Source: Cerioporus squamosus
Lineage: Eukaryota; Basidiomycota; Agaricomycetes; Polyporales; Polyporaceae
Direction of reading: 5' to 3'
DNA length: 64,000 bases
Assembly (NCBI GenBank): GCA_022592435.1
Contig: JABYQS010000045.1
Coordinates: 124,001-188,000, forward strand
Below, in pieces: positions 1 to 11,600 of this stretch. The stretch's first letter is position 1, and each line of letters begins with the position of its first letter. Position numbers and translations under genes: made by a program. The notes below the pieces were generated by a model that was given only the letters and a program-made list of their open reading frames with translations, made no database searches and was not told the origin of the DNA.

Positions 1-891
1 ACATAGGAGGAGCAAGAAGTCGCTGAACTCACCTTGTATCGGTTGTGGTCGACGATCCCACCGATAATGTACGTCTCGCCTTCTTTCAACTCTGTCAACT
101 CTTCCTCCGAGTCGGCGGTCAGGTATACCACCGTCTCCCTGGCTGCTCTACTCGGTTCACGTTTCCGCGGTTGTCTCTTGCGTTCCGCGCCTTCCTCCGC
201 TTGTACATTGTCCGCTTGCTCTCCCTCCCCAGCCGCAGTTGCTACCTGCTCTTGCGATGGTCCGTCCTCCTTCTTGTCTTCCCATAACCTAGGGTAGTCT
301 TCCTCCCACCATTCCGCGTTAACCCACCGCTTGTATGCCGCGTTGTTCATCGCGTCCATGCGCGCCATAGTCCTTCCGTTCAGCGACGTGAATAGCAGCG
401 AGGAGAATGGATAGACAGCTTTCCGGTTCGCGCTGTACGTATACGCCAACTGCGACGTCAGAGACTTGACCTCCTGCCGTCCGCCGCCCATATCGCCATA
501 AGAAAACTGTGCAAACGAACCAAGCAACTCTCCCCACTCACGTTCTCCGTCATCTTGTCGTCGAACCCAAGGTCAATCACGATCCGCGCGTTGAACGGGG
601 TGCGCGGGCCCTGCTCCGTCTTCTGCCTCTTCCTGTCCCGCGCGGCCTCCTCCTCGTCCAGCTCTCCAGCGGCCCGCTTCTCGGCGAGAGCGCGTTTCTT
701 CTCCTTCTTCCGCTCTTTCTCGGCTGCTCGCCGCTCCTTCTTGCGCTCGGCGATGTATGCCGCCTTCGCGAGCTTTTCTGCGCCTTCTTCGACAGAGGCT
801 GGCCGTCGGCCGCCGCGGGACTGTCCCCACCGGGAGCGGGAGACACAGCGGGCGCTGGGGTAGCAGCAGGCGTCGACGCGTCGTCAGACAT
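1..891 (-). CDS. TRM10: tRNA (guanine-N1)-methyltransferase Trm10, 3' part beyond the window, with one apparent frameshift
   Basis: Trm10-family SPOUT enzymes methylate N1 of purine 9 in tRNA using S-adenosylmethionine. Exon 1 runs 891-542 and exon 2 473-33; a GTGAGT donor at 32-27 starts an intron that leaves the window. The protein has an acidic/Ala-Pro N-terminus, a Lys/Arg/Glu-rich segment (SKKAQK..AERKKERRAAEKERKK), the core 'ARIVIDLGFDDKM' and 'YTYSANR', and the 'GETYIIGGIVDHNRYK' segment typical of the family. The frame opened by the ATG at 891 does not join the Lys-rich frame: one base is missing near 774-777, in a run of four A on the coding strand. Exon 1 is 350 nt and would need 351 to fit. 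The gene is divergent from the thioesterase gene. The family call is firm; whether the break is real is not known. Confidence 0.9.
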
Positions 892-1168
892 GGTGCGGAG
901 GGTGAAGCAGGGGATTCGAGGAACTGAGACGAGTCGGCCGCTGGTCAAGCTAGCCAGCTTCAAGCTAGAGTGCAAGGCTTGGTTCAAGAGCGTTCTCGAG
1001 AACAGCATGCATGGGCTTTCTGCGGGCCGCTGCACGGATCGATCAAGGGCGCTTAGGACTTGGTACTTAGGTATGCTTCGAACCGTCGTGGTTGCCCTCC
1101 TTGTTATCCTCCTCGCTGCATTAGTCTCTTTCAGATCACAGAAACAAGTCTTGCAAGCCAACTTAACC
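892..1168. promoter_or_regulatory. Divergent intergenic region, TRM10 / acyl-protein thioesterase
   Basis: This 277-bp gap separates two start codons facing outward, so both promoters must lie here or overlap the neighbouring leaders. I see no clear TATA box. Its right part stays open in frame with the thioesterase (see findings). Confidence 0.6.
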
Positions 1169-2456
1169 ATGGCTGCTGCGCTGAAGTTCCTGACCGTCGC
1201 CCCGCGCGCAAAGCACACCGCGACCGTCATATTCATTCACGTACGTGTGGCTGACTTGGCCCGGGCTATGATGTAGCTAGCATGTATACTGAACGTTTCG
1301 TAGGGTCTGGGTGATACCGGCGCTGGCTGGCAGCCAGTGGCAGAGATGTTTGCTCGCGACAGCAACCTCCAGCACGTCAAGTGGATCTTGCCTCACGCGT
1401 AAGTACAGGATGGTCGAGGGGGAAGCCGTACTATCCCCCGACCATGCCGTTCGAAGTGTACATTGATTCCAACTCTATCCCCCACGGGAGCTCCTTGCTC
1501 CGGGACTCGTAGTCTCAGAAGAGGAAGGCCGGAGGCCGCGCTCACTGTTGGCGACGATGAGCGCGATGTCCGAAGCGACATGCTCGCGGGCCTCTGCTGG
1601 CACCTATTGGTTTGACCGTTGTAAGGTCTGGAGACGAAGTCTGTACTCCGTGGTACCATGAGCTACCCTGTGAGATTGGTAGATTATCTCTCTGGGGATA
1701 GTGTTGGAAATGTACCACTGTGAACGGTATACCCGACACCTCCGCTACATGCACATTTACCGGCTCATTCCAGACCAATCGCGCCCGTCACCGCGAACAA
1801 TGGATTCCGTATGCCAGCATGGTATGGGGACATCAGCATGCACTTTGTGCGACCGCGATTGACTGCATAGACACTCATCGCACAGGTTCGACGTCTTCGA
1901 GTTCGGGAATATCAACGCCCGCGAGGACGAGGAGGGCATCTTGAAGACCGCGCACTCCCTCAACCAGCTCATCACCGCCGAGGTGGACGCAGGCATACCC
2001 GCGAACCGCATCGTCCTCGGGGGCTTCTCGCAGGGCGCCGCGATGTCGCTCGTGACCGGGCTCACGACAGAGCGACGCCTCGCCGGTCTCGGGGTCCTCA
2101 GCGGCTGGCTCCCCATTCGTAACAAGGTCAAGGCGGTGAGTGTCTGCCGTCAGAGCGCGTACGTGAAGCTGACAGGATGTCCTGGTTCGTCTGTCAAGAT
2201 GGTGTCCGACCATGCGAAAAAGCTGCCCATTTTCTGGGGGCACGGCAAGGCGGACCCTATCGTGCGCTTCGACAGGGCGACGCTGTCCCTGGAGTTCTTG
2301 AAGAAGGAACTGGGCATCAGCACCGTCGAGCCGGAGAACGTCCTGAACGGGGGCATCGAGTTCCACGCGTACGAGGACCTCCCGCACTCCGCTGATCCGG
2401 AGGAGCTGGAGGAGCTGAAGACCTTCCTCAAGAAGGTCTTGCCTACCCAGGAGTGA
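1169..2456 (+). CDS. APT1: Acyl-protein thioesterase 1 / lysophospholipase-type alpha/beta hydrolase
   Basis: These enzymes remove palmitate from cysteines of G-alpha, Ras and other proteins at the cytosolic face of membranes. Exons are 1169-1240, 1304-1398, 1774-1821, 1886-2135 and 2199-2456, together 723 nt (240 aa). Landmarks are 'IFIHGLGDTGAGW' (oxyanion region), 'APVTANNGFRMPAWFD', the nucleophile elbow 'GGFSQGAAMS', the Asp of 'GKADPIV' and the His of 'DLPHSADPEE', so the Ser-Asp-His triad is complete. Length is normal for the family. Intron 2 (1399-1773) is long at 375 nt. The ATG at 1169 gives the usual N-terminus; an in-frame ATG at 1073 would add a hydrophobic segment. The last intron could also use a nearer AG at 2175, but that would make it only 40 nt. 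Confidence 0.93.
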
Positions 2457-2718
2457 CTGCGTAGCGTCCGCTCGTTCAGGAAGCTGCGTGGCTTGTTCAC
2501 GACCAAGGCGGGGTGAATGTAAGCATCGTGTAAGCTGTATCACAGGTGTCTATTCAGACGATGGTTGTGCCTCCTCGAGCGATCTCGCACTCCGCACTTC
2601 GCGAAGGACCGACGGCCCGCACACAACAAGCCCTGGGACAGACAAGCTTCTATGCACGCATATGTACACGCGCGGGTATCACCATACAATCCCGACTGGA
2701 GACCGGAAACGCAGGAAG

Positions 2719-3870
2719 CTACCTCTTCGCGCGCGTCGAACGTCGTGGCTTGCTCTCTGCAACGTCCGCCTCCTCAGCTTTCCGCTTGCGGCGACTAGTC
2801 CCGGTCGACTTCGCTGCGACTGCATCTCCGTCCTGCCCTCCGTGAGATTGCCCCTCTGCCTCGCCCTCCTCCGCTGCCTTCTTGCGACCGCGAGCGCTGG
2901 ACTTGGCACTCGCTTTGGTCTTCTGTTTGCTGGGCCCGCCCTCGTCCCAACCACCACGCTCTGCCAGTTGCTCTACGACTTTCCACGTCTCCCCCTCGAC
3001 CCTCTGCACGCTGAGTCTGCCCCGGCTGACGAGCGCCATACCTGCTCAGGTCAATACGATGTGCCGTGTCCGACGCCTATAGACCGGCGTACCTTTGATC
3101 GCCTTCGCACCGTCCTCGCCGATGTAGGACACTTCTTCTGGGACGTCTGGGGAAGAGGCGATGGTCCGGAGCAACGACAGAGGGACGAAGTGTTGTGCGC
3201 GCGAGCCAAAGGTCACGTCAACCATGTACCACTTCGGATTCTCCTTGTCCGTCTTCTGTGGATGACCTCGTAACGGCGAACGCATGAGGGAGAGTCTGCT
3301 TGCTTACAGCATCGTAGTAAGGGTGCGCTGGATCCCATGCAGTGTCTCCCGTCCTGTCTCCTCAGTCACGCTCAGCTTGACAGCACGGGGATGCTCACAA
3401 TCTGGGTAGGCTTCTTTAGACACCTGGATGTATGTGCTAAGATCATGCCGCGCCGGTCTATGGAGCAGAAACATACCTCTGCGAATGCCGCAATCCCTTT
3501 GGCACGTTGAGGAACGTCAAACTGAGCAGCGGGGCTGATATATGCGCACCTGGGTTCTTGCAATTAGAGTGGTAGAACAGTACCTGCGATGTGAACGATC
3601 GACTCGGCAATGCTCTTCACAAAACAGATATCGCGGCATGCTCACTTTGTCGCCGACCTGCATCTCTTTCATCAAGTTCCTGGCCTCAGCATTGCGCACT
3701 CCCTCCCAAGGCGTCGTCTGGACGACCTCGAAGTCGTCCACGCTGAACTACCGCGTTGCGTTCGAGAGACGCGCGCATACAGCCACGTCCAGAGGGCGCA
3801 CCTTCACGTCCTTGCCTTTCACGACGCGCGAGTCGGGCTCAGCCTTCATAAGCCAGTGTTTCTGGGGCAT
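2719..3870 (-). CDS. EVE-domain protein, thymocyte nuclear protein 1 (THYN1)-like, with basic tail
   Basis: EVE domains are PUA-like folds, several of which bind modified bases in DNA or RNA; the substrate here is unknown. Eight exons: 3870-3802, 3747-3646, 3583-3550, 3496-3477, 3423-3399, 3345-3308, 3255-3093 and 3041-2719, total 774 nt (257 aa). The start 'MPQKHWLMKAEPDSR', then 'FSVDDF', 'WEGVRNAEARNLMKEM', 'VLFYHSNCKNPG', 'KEAYPDYTAWDP' and 'NPKWYMVDVTF' follow the THYN1 order. After about residue 165 comes a roughly 90-residue Lys/Arg/Ser/Glu-rich tail ending 'S.PRRSTRAKR', absent from short bacterial EVE proteins and likely a nuclear-localising or nucleic-acid-binding extension (inference). 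Several internal exons are very short (20-38 nt) but the phases fit exactly. Confidence 0.9.
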
Positions 3871-4104
3871 TGTGTGTGCTGGGGGTGGGCAAACGCAGCG
3901 GAGGACGACGAAGACGCGTTGCGGACGGTAGGCGCGGAGCAGCGCGGGTGACGGAGTGGCGGAGCGTGCAGCAAACAGCGGACAACACGCCTTGCTCGCT
4001 CTCATCAACGACCACCTGGGCCCGTTCCTCGTCGTCGCCGCGCCCGCTCTCCGTCCGCTCTTTGTCTCCTCGTGTTTTCTCTCTGCGCATCGCCGTCGTC
4101 GGCA
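3871..4104. promoter_or_regulatory. Divergent intergenic region, EVE protein / PSY2
   Basis: This 234-bp region lies between two outward-facing start codons. It is CG-rich with no clear TATA box. It may serve both genes. Confidence 0.55.
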
Positions 4105-7100
4105 ATGAGCAGCGTGGATGCTGCCAGTCCCCCCGCGCAGACCGTGTCCCCATCTACATCGCCCGCAGAACAGCCACTATCCCAGCCAGACTCATCCGGC
4201 CCCCAAGAGCCGCCTCGCAATGCCGACACGCCTTCATCGTCGTCCGAGATAGAACCACGCGTCCAGCCCGTGCAGGCTGGACAAGACGTGGACGCACCGC
4301 AGGTCGCCGAAGGTTCCTCTTCCTCGGGTGAGGTTCTCGTAGGGGTCCCAGGCACGGAGCAGCAGGTGGAGGGGCTGGACGCGGAGCAGGCTGCGGGGGC
4401 TGTCGACGACTCGCAGCAATGGACGGAGGACGACAGCCATGAGCTGAAACGCGTCAAGGTCTACGAGCTCATCGGTAGTCGCTGGGTCGACCAAGGCACG
4501 GCGTTCTGCTTCGGCGACTTCCAAGACAACGAGGCTCTCCTCATCGCGCGCGCCGAGGAGGACTTCAACCGCATCATCCTCACCACTACCATTCGAGCCA
4601 CCGACGTGTACCAACGACAGCAGGGTGCGTGATAAGGCTATCTACGCGACGCTTGTTCCCGTCCCAGTTGCTCAAACCGCTCTTCGATGTCGCAGAAACC
4701 TTGATCGTCTGGACAGAGCCCGACGGCGTCGACTATGCGCTCAGCTTCCAAGACCCCGAAGGATGCGCAGAGGTGTGGCACTTCATTGAGGAGGTTCAGC
4801 GACATATGAACGCCAATAGTGAGTGAAACACACTCTTGCAGCGTGTTTCTCATCTCTGAGCTCCACCCGACTGCCTGACTCCAGCAGAAGAGATGGCCCT
4901 CACCTCCTCCCCCCTCATCGGCCCCGAGGGTCCTGAGCCTTCTGTCACAACAGCGAACATCATTCGTTCAGGTCGACTACCGCAACCGCAGATGGGCATC
5001 ATCGGCGAGATTGACAGTGCAATCAAGACCCTCGCACGAACAGCGGTCGTGAAGGAGCGTGTGTGTGAGTACATTCAAAACGAGGTGTGTATGAAGTCAC
5101 TAGTCGCACGCTCTGGAACTAAGCCATCCCATATCCTCCAATCAACTACCGAACCGGTCTCTCCAAACGCCTCGGTTAATCCCTCCATAGGAATACATCA
5201 AGGCCTTGATTGACGTCTTTCATCAGGCGGAGGATCTTGAGAGTCTGACCGACTTACATGCGTTGTTCGGTTGCATGCAGACCATCCGTAGGTCTCGGCT
5301 TTACACGTCTTGCGCTTGTCGTTAACTCAGACTGCGCTACCGCAGTGCTACTGAACGAACACAGCCTATACGAGCACATCCTCGACGATGAGATCTTCCA
5401 GGGCGTCGTTGGCATCCTCGAATGTCCGTGTACCTACCCTAGTTCGTGTACGTCGCCGGAGTCTAATCGTACCGTACAGACGACCCAGAATTCCCCAACT
5501 ACAAGGCCAACTATCGCGACTTCCTTCGTGAGACCGCCCACTTCCACCAGCCTATCCCTATCCGCGACGACACCATACAGAGGAAGATCCACCATACTTA
5601 CCGACTGCAGTTCCTCAAGGACGTCGTGCTTGCGCGTGCCATCGACGACTCGACCTTCAACGTGCTGAACTCGTGCATTATCTTCAACCAAATCGACATC
5701 ATTACCCACATCCAGAACGACCCCATGTTTCTCCGAGAAATCGCGGGGATGTTCATGGACGACGATCTATTGGCGCTTCTTGGTCTCCCTACGAAGCAGC
5801 AATCAGAACCAGGGAGAGATGCAGGGTCGGAGTCGAAGGATTCGGACAAGATGGACGTGGACCAGTCGGAAGCGAAGGTGAATGGTGCATCACATCCGAA
5901 TGGCCAGGGAGAGGGCTCGTCTTCCTCTGTCAAGCCACTCTCGCACGAGGAGCTCACGCGACGTCGGGAGGTGGTATTCCTGGTGCAGCAGCTATGCATG
6001 ATGGGCAAGAACGTCCAGCTCCCCGCCCGCATGGCTCTATTCCGGACACTGGTCGACCGTGGCATCGTCTTCGCCGTGCAGTGGGTCTCTCGCAGCCCGA
6101 GGACGACGAGGAGGGTCGACAGATGATCGCTACCTCGGGGGAGATCATGATGGCGCTCCTCGACCACGACCTCAACGGCGTTCGCGGACACGTGCTGAAG
6201 CAGCTTGGGACGTTGGAACGCGAGAAGGCGAGCGGGAAGAACATCCGCGACAAGGAGACGGTGCTTGTGCTCATGTGCAAGGTCCTCGTTCGCAGCCGCG
6301 ATCTCGCAGTGCAGAGTCTGGTAGGGGAGGCGCTGAGGTTGTTGCTCGAGATGATGTCCAACGATGTGGATGGACCGGTAAGTGTGCATTTCGCGCTCAG
6401 GGACGCATAGATTGACCCGCGGGGACTAGCAAAACATCGGTCTCAAGCTATTGCAGCAGCGCGGGAAGGATGACCCTGGCGTCGAGAAGTTCTTGGACTA
6501 CTTCTACAAGTACTGTATGGACATCCTTTTCAAGCCTTTCCAGGAGATCCCGGAGGCGAAGGATGTCTCAGGTGCGTCCTAATCTGTTCGTTGAAAATGC
6601 GCAGCCTCACGCGGAGACATGCAGATCCGGTCTTCGTTCTATCTCGCGAAAAGACCAACCTCTTCCTCTGGCTTTGCGACTTGCTATCCAACTTTACACA
6701 ACAACACTCCTTCCGCAGTCACTTCTTCGTCCTATCCTCGAACATCGCTCCACGAGTTGCCACCCTCCTCCGCTCGAAGGACAAGCATCTTCGCTTGGGT
6801 ACGTCCCCTCTGTCACTACGACTGGGGGTACGGCTAACTGTATATGGCCCTTTGGTAGCCGCATTCCGCTTCTTCCGCACGTGTCTACGACTGAAGAACG
6901 GCAATCTCTTCAAGCACATGATCAAGCACGACATCTTCACGCCGATCCTGGACCTCACAAGTCGCGAGTCAAGGCGCGACAACTTGGTCAGCTCAACATG
7001 TCTCGAATTCTTCGACTTCATGCGTCGAGTACGTATCAATTGACACTTGTGGACTCGCCTCTCACGTCGTCCTTCTGCAGGAAAACATCAAGAGCTTGTC

Positions 7101-8062
7101 CACCACTGCATGACGAAACATGGCGATACCATCCGAGCACTCTCGGAGTCCTCCGTAGTCGGTCCGAGATTCAAAGATTCATCGCTCGTTGGGAGATGAA
7201 CATCGAGCCGCCACCGGTGGAGAAGATCGAGAGGTACGTTATCCTACCACGACCCTTCGTTTTTCCTTCCTTCCTAACAGTAGTTTGCAGGATCACACCG
7301 AGTACACCTCAACGCTGGGGTCAGGGCAAGTTGCTGGACACCGCCGAGGAGGACTACTTCAACGGCGAGGACGATGACGAGGAGACGATCCACATCGTCA
7401 GCACGCCGCCGCCTCGAGGCACCATGAAGCGCAAACGCACCGGCATGCGTCAGACGGGCATCCCCGTCCGCGCCCCGAACAAGCCGTTCAACGGCCTCCC
7501 GCGCATGACGCCGTTCAGCGGCCTCGTCGACTACGGCGGCGACGACGACCTCGGCGGCTCAGAAGAGAACATCGCGCCCACGCCCGGGCGCGACTCGCCC
7601 GTGCCAGGAGGCTTCGTCCCCGTCTCGTACAACAACCCCTCGGAACCGCCCTCAAGTCCGCGCATCTCGCACCGACAGGTGTCCATCAAGTCCCCGCTAT
7701 CCCCAGAGGAAGACGACGACATCCAGGACGCGCTGTCGAAAGGCGGCTCGTCGCTCCTTCCGAGAATATCCGGGATGTCGGACGTCGGTTTGGGAAGTAA
7801 ACGACGGCGCGATGACGATGACGACGAGCTGGGGCGGTTGGCCAACAAGTCGAAACGACCGACCCCCAGTCCAGTTTCACCGACGCCGGACTCGGATTCG
7901 CCAGGACCTGCAAAGGCGGTCGCGCCTCCAAAGACGCCAGAGGAAGGGCCGAAGAAGTTGAAGCTGAAGTTCGGTGCGGTAGGCGCTGCGGTTGCCTCTT
8001 CAGCGTCGTCTCAGAGCAGTAGTCCTTCAAGTACTGGTACGAAGGACGGGGACAATGGCTAG
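4105..8062 (+). CDS. PSY2: Protein phosphatase 4 regulatory subunit 3 (Psy2/SMEK), three apparent frameshifts
   Basis: SMEK/Psy2 targets PP4 to substrates in DNA-damage and other pathways. Exons: 4105-4624, 4696-4818, 4885-5084, 5191-5287, 5346-5423, 5480-6377, 6430-6571, 6625-6798, 6859-7028, 7081-7233, 7291-8062. Residues 1-110 are Ser/Pro/Glu-rich and disordered. A PH-like EVH1 domain follows ('KRVKVYELIGSRWVDQGTA', 'LIVWTEPDGVDYALSFQD'), then the conserved helical repeats ('EYIKALIDVFHQAEDL', 'VVLARAIDDSTFNVLNSCI', 'DHDLNGVRGHVLKQ', 'REKTNLFLWLCDLLSNF') and a long acidic/Ser-Pro tail with Lys/Arg patches. Length after restoring frame would be about 1,109 aa, normal for fungi. Frame is lost by one base near 6082-6086, 7090-7094 and 7176-7179; adding one base at each makes all exon phases agree. 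Exon 3 has a CAGCAG double acceptor. Confidence 0.92.
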
Positions 8063-8639
8063 GATGATAGGCTTGCTGGTGGTTTATGTTATGCTCGGTC
8101 TCGTCCTCGGTCGTACAGCTATGTCGATACGCACGCATGTTGTAGAATCCGCTTTACTGATCCATGTTGTTCAACGTTTCAACGCTCAGCACTGCTGCTT
8201 GCGCGTAAATAGTAGTATACATATCGTGAGGAACAGAAGCGTGCTATGTACCCGGGTGAGAGACTAGCAGAACAGCATGTATGCAAAATGCAGGACGACG
8301 GAGCACGAAACAGTACTTTATGCAGACAAACAACGGAGGTTTGAGTCAGAAGAAAACTAAGGGATACTACGGCGACGAGAGACGGCCAACTATAAGCATC
8401 TGTAGAATTCATTTATAGAGCTGGGATTGTGGAACCAGGATGTAAGTGATGAAGGGGGATGGATGGTGTGCGAGATGTGCAACGGAGACTGATGGAACGT
8501 CCAGGAATGTACGGAGGAGGCAGTAAATATAGTGCGGCGTGAGAGGAGAGAGATGAGAGGATGAGTTCACATAATTGGTACATGCAGGGGCGAGTGCGAG
8601 TGCGGACTTGCGATGGGCATCAACCGGCGCAGCTGGCCT
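8063..8639. other. Convergent 3' intergenic region
   Basis: This is about 580 bp between the ends of PSY2 (+) and the RRM gene (-), presumably 3' UTRs. No coding potential or structured repeat was recognised. Confidence 0.5.
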
Positions 8640-11600
8640 CTAGGTGGCCGCTGCCGTGGTAAGTGAATGTGCGAGATGGTCATTGCTGGCGTCAGCGCTG
8701 GGCTGATCGGGTATCGAAGAATGAGGAATGCCGAAGGGAGAGAAAGTCGTGCTGCCCGATGCGAAGCCAAACCCCTGTGGGTTAGCACGAGGGAAAGACG
8801 TCGCGGTCGCAAGAGAGCCGCCAAACGTCCCAGATGGCGGCGGCGGCGAGAAGAACCTGGGAGGCGGCGGAGATGTGGTATAGTGGTATGAGGTGGTCGG
8901 CGACGTCATGCCAGAGGTATCGCGACGGATGGCACGGATCGTGTCGGCGGAATCTGCGTGACGAGTGTAGGTGTCACCAGGAAAGCCGCAGTCACGGTTG
9001 CCGTCCAGCACCTCACGGCTGTGATGGTGCTGCTGTTGCTGCAAGGATGGACCACTGCCCCCGCTATTGGGAGTGCGGACGCCCAGCGGATTCTTGCTGT
9101 ACGACAGTCGGATGCCACCGTTCCTGACAAGACCGTTCAAGTGCTCGCCGTAGAGCTCGTTCAAAGCCTTCGTCGCATACTCGACGTTCTCGAACTGCAA
9201 CGCATGTTCAGTATCCTGACAATATCGCATACATGGGTATACACGCACCTCAACAAAGCACATGGGCCCGTTGCTCTTCTGACGGAAGCAGAGCTTGCGA
9301 TAGCCCGGTTGCTTCGAGAACAGCTCCCTCAGACGATCCTCGAGGTAGCTGAGGGTATGCCCGCCAGGAGAGGTCGACGTGGGCAGGTTTCCAACGTACA
9401 GCGTATTGATGGGCGGGTTCTGGTCACTTCCCGTGCGCCCTCCTCCGGAGCTGGTGCCGGAAGCAGGAGATGGCAGCTGCGGAGAGGTAGAGCCAGATTC
9501 AGTCGACACCGCCAACGCTCCAACAGAACGGACGAGTTCATCTTCATGTCCGCTCTGCGAGCCGCTGACGCTGGAAGCCTTGGAGTTGGGGAGAGATGAC
9601 GACGCCTGTCCGAAAGCTCCGGAACCGGGGTGCGATTGCGGCTCGCTACTCGGTGATTGCGGGCGTGGGCGAATAGGCAGGGAGGGATGACTCGGCAGCG
9701 AGGATAGGATGGAATCCGGCGAGAAGGGGGCGCCACTGGCGGGCGCCGAGTGCCCGTTCTGGGTGGACATGGCTTCAAGCATCGGCGGTGAAGTTGCCGA
9801 TGGCGATTGTGGACGAGCAGGTAGGCCAGAGAGATGATGCTGTGGGACGCCCATCTTCCGGAGAGCCGCAGAGGCGCTCACATCCCGCAGGTTGCCCCAA
9901 GGACCGTTGAAACCCTCAGACTGCGACGGCAGACTGTGGAGGGAGGGCGGTGACGATGGCAGGTTGGGCCCATTCGAGATCATACCGTTCTCAGCGGAGA
10001 GAAGGGAGTTCGCTCCTTGACGAACCATTTGCTGAGGAACGGAGTGGAACGCCTCAAACGCGAAGGAGTTCTGTCGCGCCCGCGCTGCCTCTTTCTCCTT
10101 CTCCCGACGCTTGCGCTCACGCTCGTCCTCCTCAGCGCGCTCGCGGGGTCCTCGACTGCCATAAGCGCCGAGACCCATAGAAGAGAAGTCTCCACGCCTG
10201 CGGTCACGGTCTTCATCCTCGCGACCATCAAACATCCTGTCGCGCCTCTGACCGAAACTGCTCAGGTCGATGCCCATAGCCCCGAGCGCTCCTAGTTGCT
10301 TATCGCGCTGAGAAAGCGCCTCGCCCGCAGCTGCGAGGCCAGGGAGCCCTGACATATTATCAGGACCGGTCGCGCCAGGGACGCTGCCGGGGAATGAAGG
10401 GAGCCCCAAGGGACCAACGCCGGGACCACGCTTGGTGTGGAGGTTCTTCTTCGCCATCTCGGCCTTCAGGACGGCGCCCTTCTCAACGTCGACGCGGCGG
10501 CCCTGCAGAACGTCGCGAGCCTCCAAAGCCTCAGCCCGCGTGCGGAACTTCGCAAACCCGATGATCTGCTTGCGGGGCGGCTGCATAGGCATGTTGTTCT
10601 GCATGAAGTGACCTTCATCGTTGACACCCGACGTAGGCCAGGGAGCCATGCCATCCCGGCCGCTGTCGATGAGAACGCCAGCTTGGTTCATGGAGACAAG
10701 GTTGTACGGGTCGTTGTTGCCACCGAACGGAAGAGGTAGACCCTGTCGGGCGCCTTGGCCGTTCGCATTCCCATACGACGTTGACTCCTTGTTGGGGATC
10801 TTGAGTGTGGCCGCCTCGAAGCCAGACGAGAATGTGAACATGTTTTGGAATTCGCGTTCCTGATAACAAGAATAGCAGATCTCAGCAACTGTCACATGGA
10901 CACTGACATCGAACAATTACGTACCGACATGTCATCTGGAAACCCCACGACGAAGATGGTGGAGATCTCCTCCTGCACCTGGGAACTGGGCGCGGGACCG
11001 TTCGTATGATTCATGCTCGGAGCGCTGGCTGTCCCGCTCCCCTGAGCACTACTCTGTGCAGGTCCCGAACCGCTTCCGGGTAGTTGGAGACCGTACTGCG
11101 GCTGCGGGTGAGGGCCATGACTCAACGGATGACCACCAAGACCATTCGCAAACGGTGTTTGGAAAGAGTGCTGGTGGTTGGGCGTCTGTCCGTTCTGAAG
11201 AAGACTCTGGGCACCCGAGACGCCGCCCTGCTGCTTCTGAAGAAGAGTGGGCGTAGATTCGAGGCTTTGCCTGAATGGGTCAACGAAGAGCGGCTTGCTC
11301 TGCGAAGTCCCATTCGCACCACCGTTGAGATGTGGGCCACCAGTAGTGAAATCGAACGAGCGACCCGCATGCTGTAGCGGGTCGAGGCCAAGTGGGAGAG
11401 CCGCCTGAGACTGCGACGAGGCGAGATGGGATAAGGGGTTTTGGGAAGCTCCGAACAACTCGTTCGACGTCGGGTATGTAGCAGGGAAGGTGTTGGTGGA
11501 TTCACGGAAGGAGGTGGGGTGTCGCGAGCGGTTGGGGAAGGATGTGAAGGACGTCGACGTCTTGATAGGAGCAGCAGCGAAACTGCCGTTGGCCCTCGAT

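Noticed and set aside
509..1276. Plus-strand open frame of 255 codons covering the 5' part of TRM10
   Set aside because: It overlaps the TRM10 exon on the opposite strand and has no domain; only its last part is real, as exon 1 of the thioesterase.
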